64,000 nt of DNA, from assembly GCA_009787625.1 (NCBI GenBank), contig WQSX01000001.1:186001-250000 (forward strand), given 5' to 3'. The position numbers and the translations under genes were made by a program. The DNA comes from Oscillospiraceae bacterium. Its GTDB lineage: Bacteria > Bacillota > Clostridia > Oscillospirales > Oscillospiraceae. Below the pieces are notes generated by a model. That model was not told where the DNA came from. It searched no databases and worked only from the letters and a program-made list of their open reading frames with translations. This document shows positions 9,282 to 17,273 of the stretch, piece by piece. Numbering within the stretch: the stretch's first letter is position 1; the number at the start of each line of letters is the position of its first letter.

Positions 9282-11702
9282 CTAACCCCCTCTACCAAGT
9301 TTTTCAATAATGCCTTTGTTATGTAGTAGTTCATATATTTTTAGGCGCTTCAGTGCATTTTTTATTTTCAGTATATCAGCGACCCTTCTAAGACATCTAA
9401 AAGTAAAGCGTATACATTTCTTAATAGGCGTTTTCCACGCTGATTCTATATATATATATTCAGGAACGTACTCGGCACGATGTTCAATTATTGTCTCAAC
9501 TTTGTCGGCATACTCAGAATAGTATATATGCAACATGCCATCATACTCATGTGCTAACTCGCGAGAAAAATTCCTTTCATCTCTCACAGGAATCATAAAG
9601 TCTTGTGAGAGTTTTTTGTTTAGCTCATTCCGATTGTTTGATAGAAGTAAAGCAAACAGCGAGTCCCATCTGTTGCAGATTATGTCTTTGCTAAATCTCT
9701 CGGAGCCATTAATGGCGCTTACGCTCATTTCGCTTAAGAGCGCATCATCTCTAAGGAGCGACACCAGTTTGTCTGCCATTGCCTGTAAATCATCTTGTGG
9801 AACTATATAACCATTTTCCCCGTGAGTTATTATATCCTCTAGACCGGGTATCTTGAAAATGACGCTCGGAACACCGTGCTGTGCAGCTTCGTTTAACACT
9901 AACGGAAAGCCCTCTGCCTCAGACGTTAATACGAGCACTTTTGCTTGATTATAGTAAGTCGACATACATTCAACCGCATCAACGAACCTGATATTGTCAG
10001 CAATTCCGAGCTCGTCTATGAGTTCTTCCAGTGTTGGGTCATCAGCTTTAGGCATACGTTCGTTTGGGTTATACACCCCACGCAACATTAGCTCCGCATC
10101 GGGCTCTTCGTCGAGGACTAACTTAAAAACTCTAAACAGTCGATCGGCGCGTTTAAGCTGATCATCTAAGCGAGCTACACATAATATAACATTACTCTTT
10201 GAACTATTTAAAGTTTTTATCGGCTCGTCAAAATGATTTGGATTTGGCATAACTGCTGCGTTGTCTGCAAAAAGTGAGTATGTGTTGGCAGAAAAGGATG
10301 TTGACCAGGTAGCTACACTTGCATCACTCAGCCATTCGTTCATTTTGATTAGTAAAGAATAGAGGTCCGGTAGCGCTTTAGATAAGAAGTAATACATGTG
10401 ATTAGCTGCAATTGTTTTGGTTTTGGTACCACGAAACATTGAATAAATCGGCAGGAATTCTTCCCAATAATTTTGATTGCCAATAAAAATATCTGCACTC
10501 AGAAGATATGTCGCTCGATGCAAAAGTGGTCTTGCAATATCATCGGGAGTTATAAAAAATGTTTTAGCCGCTGATGGAAAAGGTAGTTCATCAGGTGAAA
10601 ATCCATATTTGCCTACGAGAATAATAAACTCATACTTATTATGTAACTTGCTTATTATTGTCGAATAAACACGCTCCACACCTCCGCCAATCCAAGCGTG
10701 GCAATAAATGACAATACGTGGTTTTTGAGAGACTGAGAGCATTAACTCGAGAAATCTGTTTGCAGATTCAATATCACTATTTAGAAAATCATCGCTGATG
10801 AGCTTTATTGCTGATTGTCTATTATCGGACTGTGCGTATGTGAGAACCAAAATCCTAAGCATTGCGGCTGCTGTTCTAAAATATCCGTTTGTTTTATATA
10901 TGTCAAAGGTTTTGAGAAGATACTCATAATTACTGCTGCTGAATATCAACATCTCGTCAATGCTTATCGTTTCAATCATTTCGGCATGTAATTTATCACT
11001 TACTTCCAGGGCTATATCAGCATATTGTTTTACTCCGCCTTGCTCTTCGTGAATGCGTTGAGATAACAACTTATCAGAAACAAATACAAAGTTTGCAGTA
11101 GATGCCATTCTAAACCACATGTCATTATCCTGTGTGACTTTTAACTGCGGATTAAAGACTCCGTGCGTTTGGAAGAGTTTTTTGGGAATAAGTAGGGCGC
11201 AGCCGTTTATTCCTGTGTCTGCATCAAAAGCAAGAAAGCATCTCATAGATAATGCGGCATGTGGGTGAATATTCATGTCACGCACATGATTTCCATTTTT
11301 GTCGATCTGTGACCAGTTGCATATTGAAATTGTGTCTTCGCCTGCTGCAGTTTCGTATAAGGACGATAGTTGCTTTTCGATTTTCTCCGGGTGATATATG
11401 TCATCATGGCTAAGCCATGAAAAATACTCGCCCTGCATATTTTCAATGCCCGTGTTAAGTGCTGTTGCAACACCGCCATTCGGTTTTGAGAAATATCTTA
11501 TTTTGTCGCCATATGATAGGGCTATTTTTTCGGTCTCACCGTTGTCTGCAGAACCGTCATTTATCACCAGAATTTCGCAATTCTCATATGTTTGTTCGAG
11601 AGAACTGTTAATGGCTTCTCGGATGTAATTTGAGCCATTATACACGGGGATTATGATTGATACGAGCGGGTTCCATTCTATTGATGGCATAAGTTGGGAC
11701 AT
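9282..11702 (-). CDS. Bifunctional GT2-GT4 glycosyltransferase fusion
   Basis: An 806-residue protein joining two glycosyltransferases. The first 250 residues are GT2 (VSIIIPVYNGSNYIREAI, VINDGS, SWLSHDDIYHPEK). From about residue 350 on there is a GT4 domain (YCHAWIGGGVERVYSTI, SNVILCVARLDDQLKRADRL, SEAEGFPLVLNEAAQHGVPS). The ATG at 11702 with GAGGAG upstream is chosen over an earlier in-frame codon inside the previous gene. The GT2 half is strongly similar to the stand-alone GT2 at 15216-16136, and the GT4 half to the stand-alone GT4 at 7788-9278, so this gene looks like a fusion of two local genes or their ancestor. It probably adds two successive sugars. Confidence 0.88.
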   Translation of the reverse strand: MSQLMPSIEWNPLVSIIIPVYNGSNYIREAINSSLEQTYENCEILVINDGSADNGETEKIALSYGDKIRYFSKPNGGVATALNTGIENMQGEYFSWLSHDDIYHPEKIEKQLSSLYETAAGEDTISICNWSQIDKNGNHVRDMNIHPHAALSMRCFLAFDADTGINGCALLIPKKLFQTHGVFNPQLKVTQDNDMWFRMASTANFVFVSDKLLSQRIHEEQGGVKQYADIALEVSDKLHAEMIETISIDEMLIFSSSNYEYLLKTFDIYKTNGYFRTAAAMLRILVLTYAQSDNRQSAIKLISDDFLNSDIESANRFLELMLSVSQKPRIVIYCHAWIGGGVERVYSTIISKLHNKYEFIILVGKYGFSPDELPFPSAAKTFFITPDDIARPLLHRATYLLSADIFIGNQNYWEEFLPIYSMFRGTKTKTIAANHMYYFLSKALPDLYSLLIKMNEWLSDASVATWSTSFSANTYSLFADNAAVMPNPNHFDEPIKTLNSSKSNVILCVARLDDQLKRADRLFRVFKLVLDEEPDAELMLRGVYNPNERMPKADDPTLEELIDELGIADNIRFVDAVECMSTYYNQAKVLVLTSEAEGFPLVLNEAAQHGVPSVIFKIPGLEDIITHGENGYIVPQDDLQAMADKLVSLLRDDALLSEMSVSAINGSERFSKDIICNRWDSLFALLLSNNRNELNKKLSQDFMIPVRDERNFSRELAHEYDGMLHIYYSEYADKVETIIEHRAEYVPEYIYIESAWKTPIKKCIRFTFRCLRRVADILKIKNALKRLKIYELLHNKGIIEKLGRGG

Positions 11703-11713
11703 TAAAAATCTCC

Positions 11714-12586
11714 TCAAACACACTTAATTGTTTTAATAATTTCCCTCAAACCGGCTTCGAGTGTAGTGGCGGGTTCGAATCCCAGGTCTTTCTTTGCTTT
11801 AGAAATGTCGGCATAAACATCCATAACCTCATTTTTTCGCACTTGATTTGTAGAAATTATCGGTTTGTTTGTCTCTGCGATTGACTGGACAATCTCTATA
11901 ATATCATTGACGCTATAAGACTTTCCGGTGCCGATATTGTACACATTGAACTTATCTCCACTCCCTATTGTCAGAGCTATCGCTTTAACAAGGTCGTCAA
12001 TATAAATATAGTCTCTTTTTGGTGCGAGATTCTTCACTTCTATCTTGCTTTTATTTGAATCTAATACATCAGCAATGATTTGCGGAATTAAAAATCTACG
12101 ACCTTGTCCCACTCCGAACACGTTGAATACACGAAGCACCGTTACGTCTAATCCCATATATTGGCAATAAAACTCACAAGCTTCTTCAGCAAGCACCTTG
12201 CTGTGGTTATATGGGGTGTTGGGGGCTATGTTATGTTTTTCATCTATTGGCAAGTATTCAGGGTCGCCATAGACATAGGTGTTAACGTATGTCATGGAGC
12301 ATTCGTGTTTTTTGCAAAACTCTAAAATATTTATTGTCCCCATGAAATTAGTTTTGTAAAAACTAAAAGGGTCTTCCCAACTTTCAGGCACAAATGTTTT
12401 TGCTGCCAAGTGTATGACGTGGTCGATACGAATATCTTCATTGAAAATTGCGCTTATGTCATCACATGAAATGTCGCCGTCGCTAATGTCGCATGTGAAA
12501 ATCTTGAATTTTTGATTTTCAAGATATGACAGAAGATGTCTGCCAACAAAACCATCTCCACCTGTGATTAGGATGTTTTTACTCAT
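11714..12586 (-). CDS. NAD-dependent sugar epimerase/dehydratase (extended SDR)
   Basis: An extended short-chain dehydrogenase/reductase of about 290 residues acting on a nucleotide sugar. Rossmann motif ILITGGDGFVGRHLL, NAD-side VIHLAAKTF, catalytic YNHSKVLAE, then IRF-type VLRVFNVFG and the nucleotide-sugar loop RDYIYIDDLVKA. The start is taken as ATG 12586, which overlaps the upstream nucleotidyltransferase stop by eight bases (ATGAGTAA), a translational-coupling arrangement. Together with the nucleotidyltransferase and the SDR at 13282 it forms a tightly packed three-gene unit that could make and modify one NDP-sugar. Product not assignable; a reductase/epimerase such as a GDP- or CDP-deoxysugar enzyme is possible. 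Confidence 0.87.
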   Translation of the reverse strand: MSKNILITGGDGFVGRHLLSYLENQKFKIFTCDISDGDISCDDISAIFNEDIRIDHVIHLAAKTFVPESWEDPFSFYKTNFMGTINILEFCKKHECSMTYVNTYVYGDPEYLPIDEKHNIAPNTPYNHSKVLAEEACEFYCQYMGLDVTVLRVFNVFGVGQGRRFLIPQIIADVLDSNKSKIEVKNLAPKRDYIYIDDLVKAIALTIGSGDKFNVYNIGTGKSYSVNDIIEIVQSIAETNKPIISTNQVRKNEVMDVYADISKAKKDLGFEPATTLEAGLREIIKTIKCV

Positions 12587-13289
12587 AAAGATACAGCGCC
12601 TCGTTTTGTTCAAACTCGTCTATAGCTTGCATGTAATCATCGGCCCTGCCGATATCCAGCCACTTTCCATCGAAACTAAAGACATTTACCGGAATATCTA
12701 ATGATAACAGTTTATCCATTAGATGATTAAAGCCAAAGGCAGTGTCCTTTGGGATATAGTTAAGTATCTTTTTGTTGACGGCATAAATACCCATACTTAC
12801 TTCATAGTGCAGTGATGGTTTTTCTTCAAAACCGACAAGCACTTCGTTAACAACTTTCAGCACACCGTAGTCTATGCTCGCCTCGCGCTTGCTCGCTGCA
12901 ATGGTGAATATAGCCTCTTTTTCGCGATGATAGGTTAGTAAATCTTTAAAGTTTATATCTGAAAGGATGTCCCCATTCATCACCAGAAAATCTTCAGGCA
13001 AATCATCTATCATAGAGAGAGGTCCCATAGTGCTGAGCGGTTTTGTCTCCAGTGAGTAAGATATGTCAACCCCCAGTCTGCTTCCATCGTTAAAAAAAGC
13101 GCGTATGAGCTCAGCCTGATGGTTAACAGCGAGAGTTATGTCGGTAACTCCAAAGTGCTTAAGTTGCCTGATAAGTACCTCTAGTATGGGGTATTCTCCG
13201 ACCGGCATTAGTGGTTTTGGCAATACGGCGGTATAAGGTTTTAGTCGAGTGCCTTTTCCTCCCGCGAGAATCACTGCTTTTTTAGACAT
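12579..13289 (-). CDS. Sugar-1-phosphate nucleotidyltransferase
   Basis: A 236-residue NTP-transferase-fold enzyme activating a sugar 1-phosphate. Signature GGKGTRLKPYTAVLPKPLMP gives the nucleotide-binding loop and the conserved lysine; VMNGDILSDINF holds the metal-binding Asp, and FEEKPSLHYEVSMGIYAV the sugar-binding part. It lacks the C-terminal beta-helix of GlmU-type enzymes and looks like the HddC/RmlA-related group. It overlaps the next gene by eight bases on each side (ATGTCTAA with the upstream SDR), so the three genes form one translational unit. Nucleotide (CTP, GTP, dTTP) and sugar cannot be decided here. Confidence 0.87.
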   Translation of the reverse strand: MSKKAVILAGGKGTRLKPYTAVLPKPLMPVGEYPILEVLIRQLKHFGVTDITLAVNHQAELIRAFFNDGSRLGVDISYSLETKPLSTMGPLSMIDDLPEDFLVMNGDILSDINFKDLLTYHREKEAIFTIAASKREASIDYGVLKVVNEVLVGFEEKPSLHYEVSMGIYAVNKKILNYIPKDTAFGFNHLMDKLLSLDIPVNVFSFDGKWLDIGRADDYMQAIDEFEQNEALYLYE

Positions 13290-14277
13290 TGTACAAATCC
13301 ACCTTATATTTTTCGATGTTTTTAGGGTTTGAAAACCAATCTATTGTCTTTGCAAGCCCCTCTTCAATTGAGATTTCAGGAACAAAGCCGGTTAATTCAT
13401 TGATTTTTGCGTTGTCACACCAAAGCCTATGGACTTCACTGTTTGCAGGTCTGATACGCTGATTATCGACCTTAAATTCGACATCACTTTTCATAAGCTT
13501 TTTTATAAGCTCTAATGTATCTTTAACACTGATCTCATAATTCGAGCCGATATTGATAACCTGCCCGGCACTTTGCTCACATTCTGCAATGCAGACCATT
13601 CCGCGGCATGTGTCGGTTACGTAATTAAAATCGCGTGTTGGGGTCACGTCGCCAACATGAATCTCATTTTTTTTCGCTAAAATCTGTGATATGATGGTGG
13701 GTATCACAGCTCTGGCAGACTGCCGCGGGCCATACGTGTTAAAAGGTCTTGCGATCACAACAGGAAGTTCGAAGGCGTTGTAATAACTTAGCGCGATATT
13801 GTCAGCGCCTATTTTCGAGGCGCTATAAGGCGATTGAGGTTGCAAGGGGTGTTTTTCATCAATAGGCACATATTTTGCTGTGCCATAGACTTCGCTTGTT
13901 GATGTGACGACTATTTTTGATACATTTTCATCTAAAGATGCTTGAAGTATGTTCAGGGTGCCCTTTATGTTTGTGTCTATGTAGCTCTCGGGTGCAACAT
14001 ACGAGTAAGGTATAGCAATAAGTGCAGCAAGATGAAAGACAATGTCTATGTCTTTCATTATAGATTTACAATAGTGAGAGTCCCTGATATCCCCACAGCG
14101 TATATCAATATCATTGAGACAACTGACACTTTCGAGCCATCCCCAATTGTTAAACGAATTATACTGTGAAAGTGCGCGGATTTTAGAAGCCCCACGAGCA
14201 TATAGATATTCCGTAAGATGCGAACCAATAAAACCGTCTGCACCTGTAATTAATATGTTTTTTCCTGCAATCTTCAT
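13282..14277 (-). CDS. NDP-sugar 4,6-dehydratase/epimerase, extended SDR
   Basis: A 331-residue extended SDR. ILITGADGFIGSHLTEYL binds NAD(P); IVFHLAALIAIPYSY, the Ser/Tyr/Lys set in TSTSEVYG and YSASKIGAD, and ARPFNTYGPRQSARAVIP follow in the usual order. The TSxSEVYG segment with Glu after Ser-type residues is common in 4,6-dehydratases. The start ATG 14277 has GGGAGAG upstream. It is first in a three-gene coupled unit with the nucleotidyltransferase and the SDR at 11714. A role in making a deoxy or amino sugar nucleotide for the neighbouring transferases is inferred; the amino group could come from the DegT enzyme at 6618. Confidence 0.87.
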   Translation of the reverse strand: MKIAGKNILITGADGFIGSHLTEYLYARGASKIRALSQYNSFNNWGWLESVSCLNDIDIRCGDIRDSHYCKSIMKDIDIVFHLAALIAIPYSYVAPESYIDTNIKGTLNILQASLDENVSKIVVTSTSEVYGTAKYVPIDEKHPLQPQSPYSASKIGADNIALSYYNAFELPVVIARPFNTYGPRQSARAVIPTIISQILAKKNEIHVGDVTPTRDFNYVTDTCRGMVCIAECEQSAGQVINIGSNYEISVKDTLELIKKLMKSDVEFKVDNQRIRPANSEVHRLWCDNAKINELTGFVPEISIEEGLAKTIDWFSNPKNIEKYKVDLYNV

Positions 14278-14295
14278 TTATTCAACTCTCCCGTC

Positions 14296-15111
14296 TCATA
14301 AATCCATGACCATCTGCCTCACGGTCGGAACTTCTAACTTCTCGCATAGTTGTTTAGTAGTCCTTAAAGTGCGGTCGATAGACTCAGGAGTTGTTTCCCG
14401 TATGTCCAAATCAAGCTTGAACTTCTCGTCAAAATGTCTAAGCATCTGATACTTTGAAACATCATCTTTTGCTGTAACGTGGAAGAGCCCTTTTTCATAC
14501 CAACTGTTTTTAATGATTTTTGCGCATATCGCTGCATACTGCTTTGTGGTGACACCGTTCCATAAATGTGTGACATATCCATCAACCGCCTTGCCTTTTT
14601 GGCTTTTTGCCCATTCTATAAGACTGGCGTTTTTGTGGAGTTCTTCACCGATGATACTGGTGCGGATAACCATGGCATCGGTGATGGGTTCTCCTAAGGA
14701 TTTGCTCTTTCCATAAGCATCCAGAGCGTCATGTTCATCATCCTCTTTGTATTTGCCCCTTTTGCCGGAGAAAACACAGTCCGAAGTAATGTGAATCAAT
14801 TTCATGCCATTATCATTACACCACTGAGCAATTTGCCACGGAAACAGCGCATTAATTTTAATGGCAGCAGCGGGGTCTTGCTTCATGAAAGGCTTTATGA
14901 CACCTATACAGTTAAGAACATAATCATAATTTGTCGGCAAAATTTCAAGTGAATCCACGAGAGCATCAAAAAGCAACGCGTTCTCATCAATGCTAATGCT
15001 TTTGTCACGGCAAGTTGTGTTGATTTCAAACTCATCATCGTTTAAAAAATATTTAGTGACAGCGCTTCCAAGCAATCCTGTTCCGCCCAAAACTAATATA
15101 CGTGTTTTCAA
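14296..15111 (-). CDS. RmlD-like NDP-4-keto-sugar reductase
   Basis: A 271-residue SDR of the RmlD superfamily that would reduce a 4-keto-6-deoxy sugar nucleotide. Visible: ILVLGGTGLLGSAVTKYF (NAD(P) site), LNCIGVIKPFM, HITSDCVFSGKRGKY, and catalytic YGKSKSLGE. The start is TTG at 15111 with AAGGAG eight bases upstream; a promoter lies just upstream (15149-15177). It is separate from the true rmlD at 53225. Because a UDP-GlcNAc 4,6-dehydratase/5-epimerase-type gene lies nearby (16140), it may act on UDP-4-keto-6-deoxy-HexNAc, as WbvR-type reductases do. It lacks the C-terminal cupin of CapF/WbjC. Confidence 0.83.
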   Translation of the reverse strand: MKTRILVLGGTGLLGSAVTKYFLNDDEFEINTTCRDKSISIDENALLFDALVDSLEILPTNYDYVLNCIGVIKPFMKQDPAAAIKINALFPWQIAQWCNDNGMKLIHITSDCVFSGKRGKYKEDDEHDALDAYGKSKSLGEPITDAMVIRTSIIGEELHKNASLIEWAKSQKGKAVDGYVTHLWNGVTTKQYAAICAKIIKNSWYEKGLFHVTAKDDVSKYQMLRHFDEKFKLDLDIRETTPESIDRTLRTTKQLCEKLEVPTVRQMVMDL

Positions 15112-15148
15112 ACTAATATCTCCTTAGAGCCACAAATACTGATGTGGT

Positions 15149-15177
15149 ATGATATCACAAATCTTTGACAATATCAA
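15149..15177 (-). promoter_or_regulatory. Sigma-70 type promoter for the RmlD-like reductase
   Basis: Minus-strand TTGATA (15172-15177), 17-base spacer, TATCAT (15149-15154), about 30 bases upstream of the ribosome binding site in a 104-base gap between genes. Nothing else is recognised in that gap. Confidence 0.55.
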
Positions 15178-15215
15178 TAATTTTCACCTTCATAACTTAC
15201 TAAGTCAACCTTTTA

Positions 15216-16136
15216 TCATCTCGCAAATAGCTTTCGCAAAATGGCTTTTAAAGTACCGATCACTCCATGGAGTTTTAGTGCAAGGCGAAAACGACGAATA
15301 AATGAGCCTCTGCACTTATTCAGGCGATATTTCGCATATTTTATTGAATTTTTGTTATTTGTGTTAACTTCAAGAAACGGAACTTGAAAGCTCCAAAAAT
15401 TAAGTTCAGAGCCACTGAGTTTTATTATATCCTCTTCGGTTAAAGCTGTCAGCATTTTGACCCAGAGGATATCACTTTCCTTTGTGTTTTTTTCTGAAGT
15501 GACGCTGGTTTGACCTTCGTGTTGCCTACCTTTGACCAGGACTTCATCTAAGTAAATCAACTTTTGGTTACGAAACATCCTAAACCATAGATCAAAGTCC
15601 TGCGTGCATTTTAAGTGCTCGTCAAATACTCCGTGTTCCTGAAAATGTTTTCTATGGAGCAATAGAGAGCAGCCGTGAATAAGTCCAAATATGATAGGAA
15701 ATAACCAGTATTCATAATCTGCCGTGGGATGCAAATTTTTTGCGCTAATGATTCCAATGAAATTCCCGTCCTTATCAATATGAGAGAAGTCAGAGTATAC
15801 AATTCGGTACCTGTCATTTTTTAATGCTTCAATATTTTTTTCAACTTTATCAGGAGTGTACAAATCATCGTGTGAAAGCCACGAAAAATACTCACCGTGC
15901 ATTTCCTTGATGCCCAGATTGAGTGCTGAGGCGACTCCGCCATTTTCTTTTGAAAAGTATCTTATCTTATCCCCATAAGATTTTGCTATTTCACCGGTAT
16001 TATCTGTTGAGCCGTCGTTTATAACAAGAACTTCAACATTGCTGTAAGTCTGTGCCAGAGCACTTTCGATAGCCTCGCACATGTACTTTGCTCCGTTATA
16101 TACAGGTATAATTATGGAGACTAATGGATTTGACAT
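15216..16136 (-). CDS. GT2 family glycosyltransferase
   Basis: A 306-residue GT-A fold glycosyltransferase. VSIIIPVYNGAKYMCEAIES, VINDGSTDNTGEIA and SWLSHDDLYTPDKVE give the nucleotide and metal binding segments; FDLWFRMFRNQKLIYLDE is the usual acceptor-side stretch. A basic C-terminus follows (residues 270-306). It is a close paralogue of the GT2 half of the fusion protein at 9282-11702. The ATG at 16136 follows the dehydratase stop by three bases, so it is co-translated with the 4,6-dehydratase gene upstream. Transferred sugar unknown. Confidence 0.88.
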   Translation of the reverse strand: MSNPLVSIIIPVYNGAKYMCEAIESALAQTYSNVEVLVINDGSTDNTGEIAKSYGDKIRYFSKENGGVASALNLGIKEMHGEYFSWLSHDDLYTPDKVEKNIEALKNDRYRIVYSDFSHIDKDGNFIGIISAKNLHPTADYEYWLFPIIFGLIHGCSLLLHRKHFQEHGVFDEHLKCTQDFDLWFRMFRNQKLIYLDEVLVKGRQHEGQTSVTSEKNTKESDILWVKMLTALTEEDIIKLSGSELNFWSFQVPFLEVNTNNKNSIKYAKYRLNKCRGSFIRRFRLALKLHGVIGTLKAILRKLFAR

Positions 16137-16139
16137 CTA

Positions 16140-17165
16140 TTAATACCCTTCCGAAGAGGAATCTCCTACGAGTTGGTTTTGCACATAATCCAGAGATAGG
16201 AGCAAGTCTTTCAATTCTTGTTTTGCCAGTCGCTTTGTGTTGTGAGATGTGTAATCTTCAGCCGTAGAAATTGCATCTTTACCGGAGCTGAAGAAATTTC
16301 CATAGTTTAAATCACGGCTGTCAATAGGGATTTTGTAGTAGTCTCCCAAATCGTTTGACATAGCCATTTCTTCACGTGTCAAGAGAGACTCAAAAAGTTT
16401 CTCCCCATGCCGTGTGCCTATTTCCTTTACAGGTTGTTTTGAGCCAAATATCTCACATAAAACTTCAGCCAGCTCGAGTATTGTGCTTGCAGGTGCTTTT
16501 TGAACGAAGATTTCACCATTTGTACTATTTTCATACGCAAACAAAACAAGCTCAACAGCATCTTCAAGGCTCATCATAAAACGTGTCATGTTGGGGTCAG
16601 TGATTGTAATGGGCTGGTTGTCTTTTATCTGATTAATAAATAAAGGAATAACAGATCCGCGAGAACACATGACATTACCATAGCGAGTGACACAAATAGT
16701 CGTATTTCCGGAATTTCTGGATCTGGCAAGTGCTGTTTTTTCCATAAGTGCCTTGGACATGCCCATCGCATTTATTGGGTAGACCGCCTTATCGGTAGAG
16801 AGGCATATGACGCTCTTGACACCCGCATCAACTGCGGCATTTAGAACATTTTCCGTGCCTAAAATATTGGTGCGCACCGCCTCGCCGGGGAAGAATTCAC
16901 AGGAAGGAACCTGTTTCAGCGCAGCTGCTTGAAAAACATAGTCGACACCCTCCATCGCGGCACGGATGCTGTCATAACCGCGCACATCCCCGATGTGAAA
17001 CTTGAGTTTGGGATTTTGGTACACCCTGCGCATATCGTCCTGTTTCTTTTCATCACGACTGAAAATGCGTATTTCTCCAATATCTGTGTCCAAAAAGCGC
17101 CTGACAACCGCGTTGCCAAACGAGCCTGTGCCACCTGTAACCATTATGGTTTTGTCTTTGAACAT
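16140..17165 (-). CDS. UDP-GlcNAc 4,6-dehydratase (CapE/FnlA/WbjB type)
   Basis: A 341-residue SDR that oxidises C4 and dehydrates C6 of UDP-GlcNAc, in CapE/FnlA/WbjB members with inversion at C5, giving UDP-2-acetamido-2,6-dideoxy-4-hexulose. Motifs: IMVTGGTGSFGNAVVRRFL, VFQAAALKQVPSCEFFP and the subfamily signature STDKAVYPINAMGMSK, where Met replaces the classic Tyr of YxxxK. Later MTRFMMSLEDAVEL and VQKAPASTILELAEV match the family. It has its own strong promoter (17229-17256) and leads a short unit with the GT2 gene. A UDP-HexNAc 2-epimerase, needed for L-FucNAc or L-QuiNAc, is not seen in the window. Confidence 0.87.
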   Translation of the reverse strand: MFKDKTIMVTGGTGSFGNAVVRRFLDTDIGEIRIFSRDEKKQDDMRRVYQNPKLKFHIGDVRGYDSIRAAMEGVDYVFQAAALKQVPSCEFFPGEAVRTNILGTENVLNAAVDAGVKSVICLSTDKAVYPINAMGMSKALMEKTALARSRNSGNTTICVTRYGNVMCSRGSVIPLFINQIKDNQPITITDPNMTRFMMSLEDAVELVLFAYENSTNGEIFVQKAPASTILELAEVLCEIFGSKQPVKEIGTRHGEKLFESLLTREEMAMSNDLGDYYKIPIDSRDLNYGNFFSSGKDAISTAEDYTSHNTKRLAKQELKDLLLSLDYVQNQLVGDSSSEGY

Positions 17166-17205
17166 TATTTTGGGTAACCTCCATATTTAAACTTCACGAA
17201 ATCTC

Positions 17206-17236
17206 AGTATAATAATCCTTGCTGTACTATTATACT
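17206..17236. promoter_or_regulatory. Inverted repeat overlapping the -10 box (possible operator)
   Basis: Perfect 9-bp arms AGTATAATA (17206-17214) and TATTATACT (17228-17236) flank a 13-base centre. The right arm covers the -10 box of the promoter at 17229-17256, so it could be a repressor site or a 5'-leader hairpin. Confidence 0.45.
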
Positions 17237-17256
17237 TCCTCATTTAGTGCTGTCAA
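17229..17256 (-). promoter_or_regulatory. Strong sigma-70 type promoter for the 4,6-dehydratase
   Basis: Minus-strand TTGACA (17251-17256), 16-base spacer, TATAAT (17229-17234): both hexamers match consensus exactly. It drives a leader of about 55 bases before the ATG at 17165. Confidence 0.75.
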
Positions 17257-17273
17257 CTACAATATTGAGAAAA

